Source: Legionellales bacterium (GTDB taxonomy: Bacteria > Pseudomonadota > Gammaproteobacteria > Legionellales > Legionellaceae). From it: a stretch of DNA of 48,466 nt. The notes under the pieces are model-generated. The model made no database searches and was not told the origin of the DNA. It saw only the letters and a list, made by a program, of their open reading frames with translations. Every line of letters begins with the position of its first letter. Position 1 is the stretch's first letter. The stretch is from assembly GCA_026399195.1 (NCBI GenBank), contig JAPLRK010000081.1, positions 1 through 48,466 on the forward strand, read 5' to 3'. Positions 10,101-20,263 of this stretch are shown piece after piece. Position numbers and translations under genes: made by a program.

Positions 10101-10134
10101 AGGTTCTCTCACGCAGAGACTGAAATAAGGATAG

Positions 10135-10154
10135 ATCCCCGCCTGCGCGGGGAT
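10135..10154. repeat. REP-like palindrome between skp and fabZ
   Basis: ATCCCCGC, loop CTGC, then GCGGGGAT form a perfect 8-bp GC-rich stem. There is no T-run on the minus strand after it, so it is not a clear terminator. It resembles the short intergenic palindromes common in proteobacteria. Confidence 0.6.
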
Positions 10155-10166
10155 GGCCATCAAGAC

Positions 10167-10185
10167 TTAGGATCAGGAGATCCTT
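10167..10185. repeat. Short palindrome of the TTAGGATC...GATCCTTAA family
   Basis: TTAGGATC, loop AGGA, GATCCTTAA. It lies 7-25 bases downstream of the skp stop codon. Related palindromes occur at 27016-27038 and 44197-44219, and the same end sequence borders the hairpin element at 43326-43509. Confidence 0.55.
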
Positions 10186-10191
10186 AAAGTT

Positions 10192-10692
10192 TTAATTGAT
10201 CTCTTTCATCACTTTAGACGTCACATCCAGCTTTTCTGCACTGAAAGGAGCGGCATCTTTTTGTAAAACCACATCGAATTTATCACTCTCTGCCACTTTG
10301 GCAATGGCCGCACGGATTTTGTTGTAGAATTCTTCCATGGATTCATTATGTGCAGTACTCAGCTCTTGCTGATACTGTTGGCCTTCACGCTCAAATTGCT
10401 GTTGTGTGGCAACAATTTTCTTTTCCAAATCTTTCTTCTGAGTTGGGCTCAAAACAGTACTATCACGCTTGAATTTTTCCATGTCTTTTTTCAAGCCATC
10501 TTCCATCGCAACCAATTTATCCCGACGCGGCTTAAATTCTTTCTCCAACTTTTCTTGGATTCCTTTCATTTGGGTCGACGTTTGCATGATTTTTTGTAAA
10601 TCAACCACGCCAATTTTCGTCCCATCTGCAAACACATTTACGCTCACTAACGTCATGACCAACGCAATGAACACACCACCTAATTGCTTCAT
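10192..10692 (-). CDS. skp: Periplasmic chaperone Skp/OmpH
   Basis: 166 residues. A signal peptide (MKQLGGVFIALVMTLVSVNVFA) is followed by the OmpH signature KIGVVDLQKIMQTS. Long charged helices follow (residues about 45-130, rich in K, E and Q), which form the tentacles of the Skp trimer. The C-terminal FDVVLQKDA and LDVTSKVMKEIN close the body domain. Skp binds unfolded outer-membrane proteins in the periplasm and delivers them to BamA, whose gene lies directly upstream in the same operon. Length and domain order are normal for the family. Confidence 0.93.
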   Translation of the reverse strand: MKQLGGVFIALVMTLVSVNVFADGTKIGVVDLQKIMQTSTQMKGIQEKLEKEFKPRRDKLVAMEDGLKKDMEKFKRDSTVLSPTQKKDLEKKIVATQQQFEREGQQYQQELSTAHNESMEEFYNKIRAAIAKVAESDKFDVVLQKDAAPFSAEKLDVTSKVMKEIN

Positions 10693-10795
10693 TATCTCAC
10701 TCCCAATTGAAAAACCAAACCATAACCCCTGAACAACATCATTTGATCAGGGTAAGAATGCTAGCACAAACTATCACAGGTTGCGATATCTCCCC

Positions 10796-13111
10796 TTAAA
10801 AACTCGATGACAAAGAAAATTGGAAAAATTGAGGTTTGTCTGTCGGTTGCTGATTCAATGCTTTCGCCAAACTAAAGGCTAGCGGGCCAAAAGGAGAACG
10901 CCACTCGAGTGAAACCCCTGCTGAAAATCGGAAAGGCCCTTCGTTGGTACCACTTAATGCCAATGGCGTGCCTTGGTTAAACACGTTACCCGCATCCGCA
11001 AACACCGTCGTACGAAGATTTTCTCGACTCAGTGGATAGGGTAAAATAAGGCCTGAGGTTCCATTCAGCAGCAAGTTGGCACCCAAAGAACGTCCCGTAC
11101 TGTCCTGAGGACCTAAGGAATAACTATCATACCCTCGAACTTGCCCAGGTTGAGCAATACCACCCGCAAAATAATTCTCATAAAAAGGTAACCCTTGCCC
11201 ATTAAAGGTATTACCAAAACCCACGTTCCCCATCATCGTAAAGATAAAACCACGAAATAAGGGGTAGTACATCCTGGCTTGATACGAGGCCTTGTAGTAT
11301 GAAAAAGAACTTGACGTTGCGGGCAATGCAAACAGCGTACCGAATTGCTGGTTGATCCCATGCTGAGGATAGGGCATTTGATCATAACTGTTTCTATTCC
11401 ACCCCAAGCTCAACCGAAATTGATTAAAATCTTTACCATACAAATCCACAAAATTTTGTATTTGTTGCACCCTTCCTACTGACTGTATCATCAATCCCTG
11501 ATAACCATACCCAAATTGCACGCTGCTTTGCTCGCCCACCAGCATGCTATAATTCACATCGCCCCCGAAACGATTAGAGCTGTATACGCTCACATCCAAA
11601 CTCTTCTTGGGGTCGACTCTCATAAAATAAGCATTGAAACCTCTGCCCACACCCGTATTGGTATAAAAAGGGTTGAAATAATTAAAGGTATAATCTTGCC
11701 CCCAAGCACTCGCATTGAATCCCAAACCCACCGTACGCCCTGTGCCCATGAAGTTATACTGGTTGAACGCTGCGCTAAATTGTAGTTGGGTTGAACCATA
11801 ACCCACTGATGCACTCGCTTCTGCAGAGGAGGCCTCTTCCACTTGCACATCCAAATCAACCTGATTGTTCGCACCTGTCACCGGCGTTGTTTTCACATCC
11901 ACATTTTTAATGTAGCTCAGCATCCGCAAACGCCGCTCGGATTCTTTTATGTTGTGTAAGGACAGCAAAGCCCCTTCATCTTGCCGAATCACGTTGCGCA
12001 AAACATAATCACCGGTCTTGGTGTTGCCATGAAAGTTGATTCGGCGGACATAGACATGTCGTCCTGGGTCAACCACAAACGTGATGAATACGGTTTTGTT
12101 TTGTTCATCAATACGTGGTTCCGCATTGATTGCTGGAAATCCGAACCCTATGTCACCTAGCGCCAAACCAATCACTGAAATAGTCTCAGTCACTTTTTTG
12201 CGTGAAAAAATAGCGCCTTGTTTGACCTGGACCAACGAATCCATTTTTTCTTTACTCAGCGCCGTTTTGCCAACCACCGAGAAGCCTGAAAATCGATATT
12301 GTGGACCTTCTTCAATACGAATGTTGATAAAAACATCTTTCTTATCTGGCGCCAACAACACTTGCGAAGAGATAACGGTGAACTTCAAATATCCACGGTC
12401 CAAATAATAAGATCGCAGTGCTTCTAAAGAGGCATCCATAGACGCTTTAGAGTATTGATCTTTTTTAGTGAAGTATGTAAAAAGGCCACTTTTGGCAAGT
12501 GCCAACTCAGGAAGCAGTTGGTTTGTAGTAAAATCATGATTTCCAATGATTTTGATATCTTTGATTCGCGACACCCGACCTTCCGAAATGGTCACTTGAA
12601 TGGCCACACGATTTTCGGTCAAGGGTGTTTCTGTGCTCTCAATACGCGCATTATATTTTCCTTGCGCATTGTAGGCTTGTTTCAATTCTTTTTCGAGACG
12701 TTCAAGGGAGGCTCGTTGAAAAACACGTCCTTTGATCAAGTCCAAATCTTTCAAAATCTCCTTCATCTTATCATTGGGGATCTCACTGTTCCCCACAACG
12801 GTCACCGAACCAATGGTGGCACGCTCAGTCACATTCACAATCAGCGTATTACCTTCCCGCTCAAGCACCACAGATTGAAAAAACCCTGTTTCATACAGCG
12901 CGCGAATGATTTGAGGCGTAGAGGATGGCCCAATATCTTCACCCACCTGTACCGGTAAATAGTTTAAGACGGTACCCACGCTCACCCGGTGCAAGCCCGT
13001 TACTTTAATGTCACGTACCACGAAATCAGTCGCGGCAGTCATCGTTCCGGACCACAACAGTAATGCGGAATAGCATCCTACGATGATATTTTTTTTACAT
13101 ATTTTTTTCAT
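10796..13111 (-). CDS. bamA: Outer-membrane protein assembly factor BamA
   Basis: 771 residues with a signal peptide, five POTRA repeats (about residues 28-360; for example FVVRDIKVTGLHRVSVGTV and YRFSGFSVVGKTALSKEKM) and a C-terminal Omp85 beta-barrel ending in Phe. The barrel contains the VRGY motif (QPGQVRGYDS) of loop 6. It is the core of the machine that inserts beta-barrel proteins into the outer membrane. It lies between rseP and skp, the conserved order in gammaproteobacteria. The 102-base gap from rseP contains AAACCCAG...CTGGGGTTT at about 13147-13172, a possible weak hairpin with one bulge. Confidence 0.97.
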   Translation of the reverse strand: MKKICKKNIIVGCYSALLLWSGTMTAATDFVVRDIKVTGLHRVSVGTVLNYLPVQVGEDIGPSSTPQIIRALYETGFFQSVVLEREGNTLIVNVTERATIGSVTVVGNSEIPNDKMKEILKDLDLIKGRVFQRASLERLEKELKQAYNAQGKYNARIESTETPLTENRVAIQVTISEGRVSRIKDIKIIGNHDFTTNQLLPELALAKSGLFTYFTKKDQYSKASMDASLEALRSYYLDRGYLKFTVISSQVLLAPDKKDVFINIRIEEGPQYRFSGFSVVGKTALSKEKMDSLVQVKQGAIFSRKKVTETISVIGLALGDIGFGFPAINAEPRIDEQNKTVFITFVVDPGRHVYVRRINFHGNTKTGDYVLRNVIRQDEGALLSLHNIKESERRLRMLSYIKNVDVKTTPVTGANNQVDLDVQVEEASSAEASASVGYGSTQLQFSAAFNQYNFMGTGRTVGLGFNASAWGQDYTFNYFNPFYTNTGVGRGFNAYFMRVDPKKSLDVSVYSSNRFGGDVNYSMLVGEQSSVQFGYGYQGLMIQSVGRVQQIQNFVDLYGKDFNQFRLSLGWNRNSYDQMPYPQHGINQQFGTLFALPATSSSFSYYKASYQARMYYPLFRGFIFTMMGNVGFGNTFNGQGLPFYENYFAGGIAQPGQVRGYDSYSLGPQDSTGRSLGANLLLNGTSGLILPYPLSRENLRTTVFADAGNVFNQGTPLALSGTNEGPFRFSAGVSLEWRSPFGPLAFSLAKALNQQPTDKPQFFQFSLSSSF

Positions 13112-13213
13112 TATTATTTACACCCAGCACCAGGAGTATTTGAGTAAAAACCCAGTCAAAGGATCTGGGGTTTACACCTTTTATAGGAAGTCGCGCGCTC
13201 TGTCAACAGAAGT

Positions 13214-14563
13214 TTAAATCAGCCGTGTAAGATCATTAGTCAACGCAATAAACATTAAGGCTACCAGCACCACCATACCCAAATATCCCCCTACCGCTCG
13301 AAACGACTCGGGCAAAGGTCGGCGCCAAATGAATTCCAAAAAGCAATAAAGCAGATGCCCCCCATCCAATAGAGGGATCGGCAAGATATTCAACACGCCA
13401 AGACTGATACTGACCAGCGCCAAAAAAGACAGATAATACGGCAATCCACTACGCCCAGACGCCCCAGCACCCTCAGCAATACCCACAGGGCCGCTGATGC
13501 TATGCAAAGACAACTTCCCCATGCATAGTCTTCCGATGAAAGAAACCGTTGCTCGAATCAACGTTGTGGTTTGACCTAGAGCCGTCCCCAAGGCTTGAAC
13601 GGGACCTTCCCGTTGTATACGCAACCAGTGCGCGGGCCAACGGATGGGTTGCGACATCACCCCGAGATAACCCGCAAGTTCCCCTTCGTGCTTGACACTC
13701 CCAATTGGGACTTCAAAAGTCTTAAAATGCCCATGCCTTAACACCTTCAAGAGGATCTTCTGATTTGGATGATGCTTGACTTTATCGAGGACTTCAAACC
13801 AATCTTGAATACGCTGACCGTTTAAAGAAACGATGGTATCGCCATTTTGTAATCCGACCACAGCCGCAGGTGAGCCAACAAGAACCTTAGCAATGATGGG
13901 CGGAACGGTCGGTACAAAAGGTTGTATCCCAAAGCTCTCCAATACGTCCGGTTTTTTTGAATCCAGTTGCCAATTGGCCAAAGGCAAGAGCAACGTCTTT
14001 TCATGCCCGTCTTTAATGGATTTCACCGTCATTTTGATGGGTTCACTGGTCCCTAACAGCGGCATGAGCGCCAATTGAAAATCCCGCCAGCTGTCTACTT
14101 TTTTACCGTCAACCGACATCATTTCAAGGCCCGGAGTAAATCCTGCGCGAGCAGCTATACTTCCAGGCACAATGTGATCGATCATCGGAGCAAGCGATTT
14201 GATGCCCATCACTAAGACGCACCACAAAGCCAAGAAAGCAAAAATAAAATTAAAAACAGGACCGGCAAGAATGATAGCTGAACGCGCCGAAATGGATTTT
14301 CTGTTAAAAGCCAAATGACGCTCACCCGGAAGAACCTCGCCTTCCGATTCATCTAACATTTTGACATAACCACCCAAAGGAATGAGAGAGAGCGCATACT
14401 CTGTGCCTCGTTTATCAGAACAGGAGGCCAATACCTTTCCAAACCCGAAAGAAAAACGCAACACTTTCACACCACACCAACGCGCCACGATAAAATGCCC
14501 AAATTCATGCACAATAACCAACACCATCAATGCCAAAACAAAGTAAAACACGGTCAAGATCAT
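13214..14563 (-). CDS. rseP: Site-2 zinc protease RseP
   Basis: 449 residues (E. coli 450). An inner-membrane protease that cuts the anti-sigma factor RseA in the envelope stress response. The zinc site HEFGH is at residues 19-23 in the first membrane segment. Two PDZ domains follow (one includes GSIAARAGFTPG, the other GSPAAVVGLQNGDTIVSLNG). The second metal-site motif is LPIPLLDGGH near the C-terminus. I chose the ATG at 14563, whose ATGA overlaps the TGA of cdsA; the upstream ATG at 14587 lies inside cdsA and adds eight unrelated residues. dxr, often between cdsA and rseP, is absent here. Confidence 0.95.
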   Translation of the reverse strand: MILTVFYFVLALMVLVIVHEFGHFIVARWCGVKVLRFSFGFGKVLASCSDKRGTEYALSLIPLGGYVKMLDESEGEVLPGERHLAFNRKSISARSAIILAGPVFNFIFAFLALWCVLVMGIKSLAPMIDHIVPGSIAARAGFTPGLEMMSVDGKKVDSWRDFQLALMPLLGTSEPIKMTVKSIKDGHEKTLLLPLANWQLDSKKPDVLESFGIQPFVPTVPPIIAKVLVGSPAAVVGLQNGDTIVSLNGQRIQDWFEVLDKVKHHPNQKILLKVLRHGHFKTFEVPIGSVKHEGELAGYLGVMSQPIRWPAHWLRIQREGPVQALGTALGQTTTLIRATVSFIGRLCMGKLSLHSISGPVGIAEGAGASGRSGLPYYLSFLALVSISLGVLNILPIPLLDGGHLLYCFLEFIWRRPLPESFRAVGGYLGMVVLVALMFIALTNDLTRLI

Positions 14564-15339
14564 AAGGCGGACCCAAAAGAGATGCAAAAGTAAAACAGAG
14601 GCATCGCTGAGATCAGACTGTCTATGCGATCAAGCACCCCTCCATGACCTGGAAAAAGATGTCCCGTATCTTTTAATTGAGAGCGTCGTTTTAGCATGCT
14701 GATAAACAAATCACCCACCATAGAAATCAAAGCGGTACTCGTCGCCACGGCATACCAAAGCACCAAAGAATGGGGCGTAAAGTAGAACGATCCAATGAAG
14801 GCGACAACCAGTGCCAATAACAAGCCTGAAAGAGCACCCTCAACCGTTTTTCCAGGACTGACTTTAGGGATTAACTTCGTACGACCTAACCCCTTACCGC
14901 CCAGATAAGCGCCCGTATCAGTAGCCCACACAAGACAAAGGATATAGAGAATCATGGGTTTTCCATTGCCCCATTGATAAATGCCTGCAAGGCTGGTGGC
15001 GAACAAAGGAAGAAATACCAAACATAGAAGAGCGACCCCAAGACGATGTCCCCAAAGAACAGTTGACGAAGGATAGTAACATCGAAGCCAAAGCCCCAAT
15101 CCCATCATTAACCAGGACGAGAAGCAGTACCAACTGAAAACCACCATGAGCATCAAAAGCAACAAAAAGATGAGCTTCCCAAAAAACGTATGAATAGGCA
15201 CCAGTTGACACCACTCCCACCCACCAACGCCCACAAGGAATAAAACCACAACACCCAACAAGATCATATTGCCATAAAAAAGACTCATCAAAACCAGGGG
15301 CACAAGCACCAAAGCGGTTAATAATCGCTGTCTAAACAT
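14560..15339 (-). CDS. cdsA: Phosphatidate cytidylyltransferase CdsA
   Basis: Makes CDP-diacylglycerol from phosphatidate and CTP at the inner membrane, the precursor of all phospholipids. 259 residues from [10 protein letters not shown] with about seven hydrophobic segments. The family signature near the C-terminus is clear: [20 protein letters not shown], then [15 protein letters not shown]. The frame is open up to 15585, but the first 80 or so codons overlap uppS and are not CdsA-like. The ATG at 15339 has GAGGGA about six bases upstream and overlaps the end of uppS by eight bases. ATG at 15351 is the alternative. Confidence 0.94.
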   Translation of the reverse strand: MFRQRLLTALVLVPLVLMSLFYGNMILLGVVVLFLVGVGGWEWCQLVPIHTFFGKLIFLLLLMLMVVFSWYCFSSWLMMGLGLWLRCYYPSSTVLWGHRLGVALLCLVFLPLFATSLAGIYQWGNGKPMILYILCLVWATDTGAYLGGKGLGRTKLIPKVSPGKTVEGALSGLLLALVVAFIGSFYFTPHSLVLWYAVATSTALISMVGDLFISMLKRRSQLKDTGHLFPGHGGVLDRIDSLISAMPLFYFCISFGSAL

Positions 15340-16063
15340 CAGATCCCTCATCAAGGCTTTCAATTTGTCCAAAACGCCGCTTCCGCAAAGAAAAACAAGC
15401 CAGCGCTTTTTCAAACTCTGCCGTTGTGAAATCAGGCCAGTACACTTGTGAAAAATATAATTCGGTATAAGCCAACTGCCACAAAAAGAAATTACTGACG
15501 CGTTGCTCGCCCCCCGTCCTGATGAACAAATCAGGCGAAGGTAGAGAGCTCGTGGACAACACTTTTTCAAAGGACTGAGTATCAATCGAATCCAAATCCA
15601 TCACACCTGCCTGAACCCGGCGAGCCAATTCCTTTGCGGCCTGCACAATATCCCATTTCCCACCATAATTTAATCCAAAATTTAAGATGAGCTTAGAATT
15701 GTCTCGAGTTAAGCCTTCAGACTCGTCCATTTCTTGACACAAGGTTGTGGATAAAGGCGTACGATCCCCCATAAAGCGTACACAAACGCCTTGTTGATGT
15801 AAGGCTTTGATCTCTTGTTTTAAAGCCGTCAAGAACAAACCCATGAGAAAATCGACCTCCATCGCGGGCCTTGCCCAGTTCTCGCTACTGAATGCAAATA
15901 AGCTCAACACGGGGATTTTTTGTTTTAGACAACTCTGAACCATGGCTCTTACGGATTCAACACCCGCGCTATGCCCTTCGATGCGTTCTAGCCCCCGATG
16001 TCTTGCCCATCGGCCATTACCATCCATCACAATGGCAACATGTTGCGGTAGTTTTTGATTCAA
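15332..16063 (-). CDS. uppS: Undecaprenyl diphosphate synthase UppS
   Basis: A cis-prenyltransferase that makes the C55 lipid carrier for peptidoglycan and other polymers. 243 residues. The catalytic motif MDGNGRWA (Asp14) is near the start. [11 protein letters not shown] follows, and [20 protein letters not shown] closes the substrate site; all are diagnostic. It is first in the minus-strand operon uppS-cdsA-rseP-bamA-skp-fabZ-lpxA. Its start is divergent from gpmI, with only 65 bases between them, so both promoters must lie within 16064-16128. Confidence 0.96.
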   Translation of the reverse strand: MNQKLPQHVAIVMDGNGRWARHRGLERIEGHSAGVESVRAMVQSCLKQKIPVLSLFAFSSENWARPAMEVDFLMGLFLTALKQEIKALHQQGVCVRFMGDRTPLSTTLCQEMDESEGLTRDNSKLILNFGLNYGGKWDIVQAAKELARRVQAGVMDLDSIDTQSFEKVLSTSSLPSPDLFIRTGGEQRVSNFFLWQLAYTELYFSQVYWPDFTTAEFEKALACFSLRKRRFGQIESLDEGSDV

Positions 16064-16128
16064 CCTACTTCTTCCAACAGCAAAAATGTCCTATAGTCTA
16101 ACCTCTTTATGATAAAAGATTAAGATCT

Positions 16129-17751
16129 ATGACCTCCATACCGAAAAACAGCCGATCACCCCGTTTGCCTACGACATCGAATAACTCGTCAGAACCCTCA
16201 CATCACCACTTCAGGACACCGCTGGTATTAATGATTCTTGATGGTTGGGGCTATCGGCATGAAAAAAAATACAATGCGATTGCTCAGGCACATACGCCTC
16301 ATTGGGTACACTGGTGGCAGACACGCCCTCACACCCTCCTCGAAGCTTCAGGACCTGCCGTAGGATTGCCGAAAGGGCAAATGGGAAATTCTGAGGTGGG
16401 TCACATGCACATCGGGGCAGGGCGCGTCATCCCCCAAGACTTCACCCGCATCAACGACGCCATACATCAAGGCGTGCTTGAAAAAAACGAAGCCTTTATT
16501 GAAACCATTGAAGACATGAAACATCACAACAAAACCCTACATATCATGGGACTGTTATCACCAGGCGGCGTTCATAGCCATGAAAAACACCTGTTCGCAC
16601 TCCTCACCTTATGCGACCATCTTCACTTTACAAATGTTTGTCTACACTTGTTTCTCGACGGGCGTGATACCCCCCCACAAAGCGCACTTCCGAGTTTTCA
16701 ACGACTAGAACAGTTTCTCCAAAAACACCCTGTCGCCACAATATGCTCCATCTCTGGACGATATTATGCCATGGACCGTGACCAGCGTTGGCCACGCACA
16801 GAAACAGTTTATCGCCTACTCACGGAAGGCCACACGGATCACCATTTCACCTCTCCAGAAGCCTGTATCGAATCCAATTACGCCTCAAACATCAACGACG
16901 AATTCATCCCCCCAAGCCTCATTGGCAAAGGCTCAATCATTCAAGATGGCGATTCGGTGCTCTGTTTCAATTTTCGAGCAGATAGAGTCAGACAATTAAC
17001 AGAAGCGCTGATAAATCAAGACTTTCATGGTTTTCATCGCATCAAAACACCCAAGATCGCACATGCGATCAGTATGACCGACTATGGCCACCATCTTAAC
17101 ACACGTATCGCATTCCCCCATCTCATCCTCCATAACACGTTAGGTGAAGTGCTCGAACATCAAGGACTAACACAACTTCGCCTAAGTGAAACGGAAAAAT
17201 ATGCCCATGTCACTTATTTTTTTAATGGAGGGTCGGAACAAGTCTTTTCTCATGAACATCGCGTTTTAATCCCCTCGCCAAAAGTCTCCACCTATGATGA
17301 GCAGCCCGAAATGAGCGCGGTTCAACTGACTCGAGCCTTGATATCAGCCATCCAAAATCGTGAAGATGATGTCATCATTTGCAATTATGCCAATGCCGAT
17401 ATGGTGGGTCATACTGGCGATTTTGAAGCAACTATTCGAGCCATCGAGTGCTTGGATAAAGCCATGTACGAGGTTTGGCAAGCCTTAGACAAGGTAGGTG
17501 GACAAATGCTGATCACAGCCGATCACGGTAATGCAGAATCGATGTTTGATGACACCACCCAACAAGCTCACACAGCGCACACCAACCACCCCGTACCCTT
17601 GCTCTATCTGGGGGAAAATGGGCACTTTAATACAGAAAAAGGCTGTCTCATCGACGTTGCCCCAACCCTGTTACAATTGCTCCACCTGCCCATTCCTCGA
17701 GAAATGACAGGCAAATCCTTATGGGTAGAAGAACATGTCACACATGACTAA
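16129..17751 (+). CDS. gpmI: 2,3-bisphosphoglycerate-independent phosphoglycerate mutase
   Basis: Interconverts 3- and 2-phosphoglycerate in glycolysis using two manganese ions. 540 residues. The alkaline-phosphatase-type metal site begins LVLMILDGWG (Asp38). The phosphorylated serine is Ser88 in GQMGNSEVGHMHIGAGR. Metal ligands recur in ANADMVGHTGDFEA and TADHGNAE near the C-terminus. About 28 polar residues precede the usual family start; no better in-frame start lies between them and the core, so I keep the ATG at 16129. The start of envC overlaps its 3' end. Confidence 0.96.
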   Translation: MTSIPKNSRSPRLPTTSNNSSEPSHHHFRTPLVLMILDGWGYRHEKKYNAIAQAHTPHWVHWWQTRPHTLLEASGPAVGLPKGQMGNSEVGHMHIGAGRVIPQDFTRINDAIHQGVLEKNEAFIETIEDMKHHNKTLHIMGLLSPGGVHSHEKHLFALLTLCDHLHFTNVCLHLFLDGRDTPPQSALPSFQRLEQFLQKHPVATICSISGRYYAMDRDQRWPRTETVYRLLTEGHTDHHFTSPEACIESNYASNINDEFIPPSLIGKGSIIQDGDSVLCFNFRADRVRQLTEALINQDFHGFHRIKTPKIAHAISMTDYGHHLNTRIAFPHLILHNTLGEVLEHQGLTQLRLSETEKYAHVTYFFNGGSEQVFSHEHRVLIPSPKVSTYDEQPEMSAVQLTRALISAIQNREDDVIICNYANADMVGHTGDFEATIRAIECLDKAMYEVWQALDKVGGQMLITADHGNAESMFDDTTQQAHTAHTNHPVPLLYLGENGHFNTEKGCLIDVAPTLLQLLHLPIPREMTGKSLWVEEHVTHD

Positions 17752-18844
17752 AACACTCCTTATCGTCCTCCTAAGCTTCCCGTTGACTATAACGGCCGGA
17801 AACGTGGAAACTCTGACGCAAACCAAAAGCAAGCTCCAACACTTAGAGACTGAGATCAACTCCCTTCAACACACCTTAAACACAGCACAAGATAAAAATC
17901 ATCTTTTAAACCAAGAACTTGCATTGACTGAAAAAAAAATCAGTATGGGGGTTCATCAGTCCCGACTCACGCAACAAGACATGGATCGTCGTCAGCATAA
18001 AATCACACAATCACAACATCAAATTGACACATTAAACGCACAACTTGATACTCAACGCCAACTCCTAGCCAAACACATTCGAGCTCGTTACATGATGGGT
18101 GAGTATCAGCCGCTCAAGTGGCTATTGAATCAAGACAACCCCTACAAAACCAGCCGAATTCTAACCTTCTACGCATACATGCTGAAATCGCGTCAACATG
18201 TGATAGCCGATATTCTTGAAACCAAACAAAAACTCACCGAAAGCTATGAATCCTTACAGCTTGAAATGAATGAAACACAACGATTGCAACAACAATTACT
18301 CCAACACCAACAAAAGCTTGAGAAAAATAAACAATATGGTATGGCCATTCTCCAAGTTCTCAACAAAACCATTCAAAGCCAGCAACAAAGCCTCAAAGAG
18401 CATCAGCAAAATAAAGAGACGCTGTCCAACTTGCTTAAGACTTTGTCCCAACAAAGCACCCTACAACCCCGTCACCCGTTGGTTTTTCAACATAAAAAAC
18501 TGCCAAGACCCGTCCAAGGCAATGACAGTCCATTGAAAAAGCTAAACCAAGGCATTGTTTTTTTTGCGAATGAAGGCACGCCAGTGACTGCAATCTACCC
18601 AGGGAAAGTGGTTTTTAGCGACTGGTTAAAGGGATATGGCTTATTATTGATAGTCGATCATGGTCAAGGCTTCATGTCATTATATGCCCATAATCAGTCC
18701 CTTTATAAACAAAAGGGCGAAAGTGTTCAACAAGGCGAGGCGATCGCTGCCGTCGGACATAGCGGCGGACTTAAGCAAAACGGTCTATACTTTGAAATAA
18801 GAGAGCGCGGAAAAGCAATTTCCCCGCTGAACTGGTTGTCTTAA
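17735..18844 (+). CDS. envC: Murein hydrolase activator EnvC (LytM/M23 family)
   Basis: 369 residues: signal peptide, a long coiled coil rich in Q, L, K and E (about residues 25-245), then a C-terminal LytM domain (about 265-369; VDHGQGFMSLYAHNQSL, VGHSGG, GLYFEIRERG). The metal-binding histidines of active M23 peptidases are incomplete here, as in E. coli EnvC, which activates amidases and does not cut murein itself. It acts in the periplasm at the division site. The start overlaps gpmI by 17 bases; ATG at 17744 is an alternative. The gpmI-envC-ctpA order is common in gammaproteobacteria. Confidence 0.9.
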   Translation: MSHMTKTLLIVLLSFPLTITAGNVETLTQTKSKLQHLETEINSLQHTLNTAQDKNHLLNQELALTEKKISMGVHQSRLTQQDMDRRQHKITQSQHQIDTLNAQLDTQRQLLAKHIRARYMMGEYQPLKWLLNQDNPYKTSRILTFYAYMLKSRQHVIADILETKQKLTESYESLQLEMNETQRLQQQLLQHQQKLEKNKQYGMAILQVLNKTIQSQQQSLKEHQQNKETLSNLLKTLSQQSTLQPRHPLVFQHKKLPRPVQGNDSPLKKLNQGIVFFANEGTPVTAIYPGKVVFSDWLKGYGLLLIVDHGQGFMSLYAHNQSLYKQKGESVQQGEAIAAVGHSGGLKQNGLYFEIRERGKAISPLNWLS

Positions 18845-18872
18845 TGGATACCAGGCCACTGAGGAGAATGTC

Positions 18873-20192
18873 ATGTTCCATTTAAAAGCATCAAACCCTA
18901 AACTGGTAGCCCTCTTCGTGGCAGCCTCACTCCTCCCTCTCAGAGGTTTGGCCGAACCCGAAACGCAACCCACCAATCATCAAATACCTGTTGAAGACGT
19001 GCAACGATTTTCTAACGCTATCAGCGACATCAAAAAATATTATGTCAAACCCATCAGTGACAAAGAATTATTTGACAATGCCATTCGGGGCATGCTGAGC
19101 GGATTAGATCCTCACTCAGGCTACCTCGACGAAAAAGATTTTAAAGAACTACAAACCTCTACTAATGGTGAGTTTGGTGGTTTGGGCCTTGAGGTCACGA
19201 TAGAGGATGGTGTCGTAAAAGTGGTCAGCCCATTGATAGACACGCCCGCCTTCAAAGCCGGGATCAAATCAGGAGACTACATCATCAAGCTAGGGTCCAA
19301 GTCTGTGCAAGGGTTAGAATTAAAGGATGCTGTTGATATGATGCGCGGGAAGCCTGGCAGTAAGATTGAATTAACCGTGCTTCGTAAAGGGGTGAACAAA
19401 CCGCTCAGTTTCACTCTAGCCCGTGAAATCATTCAGATCAAAAGCGTCAAAAGTGTTTTGATCGACCATCAGTTCGGTTATGTTCGTCTCTCACAATTTC
19501 AAGCGACCACCGACAAAGATATGGAGCTAGCAGTCGCAAACTTAGCAAAGCAAGCCGGCGGAAACCTCAAAGGATTCATTCTTGACCTAAGAAACAACCC
19601 GGGAGGACTTTTAGACTCAGCCATTCAAGTATCTGATGCCTTTCTGGACAAAGACAACAAAGGCAATCAAGAAATGATAGTCTATACACAAGGCCGCTTG
19701 CCTGGTTCTAAATTTACCGCCATGGCAAATCCTGGAGATATCCTAAATAAGGCCCCGATGGTCGTCATCATCAATAATGGCTCAGCCAGCGCCTCAGAAA
19801 TTGTTGCGGGTGCCCTCAAAGACAACAAGCGAGCCATCATCGTAGGGACTCGAAGTTTCGGCAAGGGATCTGTTCAAACCGTATTACCCCTGGATGAAAA
19901 ACGCGGCATCAAATTAACGACGGCTCTTTACTACACCCCCTCCGGCATCTCCATCCAAGCCAAAGGCATCACACCTGACATCATCGTTGAAGAGGTCAGC
20001 ATTCCAAAGGGCTCCGGAAACAAAGATGCTTTGGCAGAAATCACAGAAGCTGATTTAAGCGGACATTTCAACAATCCTAACCAAAAAACCGCAAAAACAA
20101 CCGTGAATGACGACCAACGATTATTACATGAGGATTATCAGATTTATGCCGCATTAACCATCCTTGAGGGTTTGGCTGCAGCGCAACACTAA
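18873..20192 (+). CDS. ctpA: Carboxy-terminal processing protease (S41 family)
   Basis: 439 residues. A signal peptide (cut near RGLA) is followed by an N-terminal helical part with GMLSGLDPHSGYLD, a PDZ domain (about 100-185) and the S41 protease core. The catalytic dyad is visible: Ser306 in NGSASASEI and Lys331 in SFGKGSVQT, 25 residues apart as in E. coli Prc. It degrades or trims periplasmic proteins from the C-terminus; many relatives act on cell-wall hydrolases and their regulators, which fits the envC neighbour 28 bases upstream. GAGGAGAA precedes the ATG. Confidence 0.93.
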   Translation: MFHLKASNPKLVALFVAASLLPLRGLAEPETQPTNHQIPVEDVQRFSNAISDIKKYYVKPISDKELFDNAIRGMLSGLDPHSGYLDEKDFKELQTSTNGEFGGLGLEVTIEDGVVKVVSPLIDTPAFKAGIKSGDYIIKLGSKSVQGLELKDAVDMMRGKPGSKIELTVLRKGVNKPLSFTLAREIIQIKSVKSVLIDHQFGYVRLSQFQATTDKDMELAVANLAKQAGGNLKGFILDLRNNPGGLLDSAIQVSDAFLDKDNKGNQEMIVYTQGRLPGSKFTAMANPGDILNKAPMVVIINNGSASASEIVAGALKDNKRAIIVGTRSFGKGSVQTVLPLDEKRGIKLTTALYYTPSGISIQAKGITPDIIVEEVSIPKGSGNKDALAEITEADLSGHFNNPNQKTAKTTVNDDQRLLHEDYQIYAALTILEGLAAAQH

Positions 20193-20263
20193 TTCGACAA
20201 CGCTTAACAGATCCCGTATCATCTTTTATGATGTTTATATGTCTCATCAGTTGGAGTTAGACC

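Noticed and set aside
12455..12958. 167-codon plus-strand ORF opposite bamA
   Set aside because: It is antisense to the POTRA region of bamA, whose reading frame is certain; the product has no family features.
13147..13172. Terminator or regulatory hairpin between rseP and bamA
   Set aside because: The stem has a bulge, no T-run follows, and the operon continues; only mentioned under bamA.
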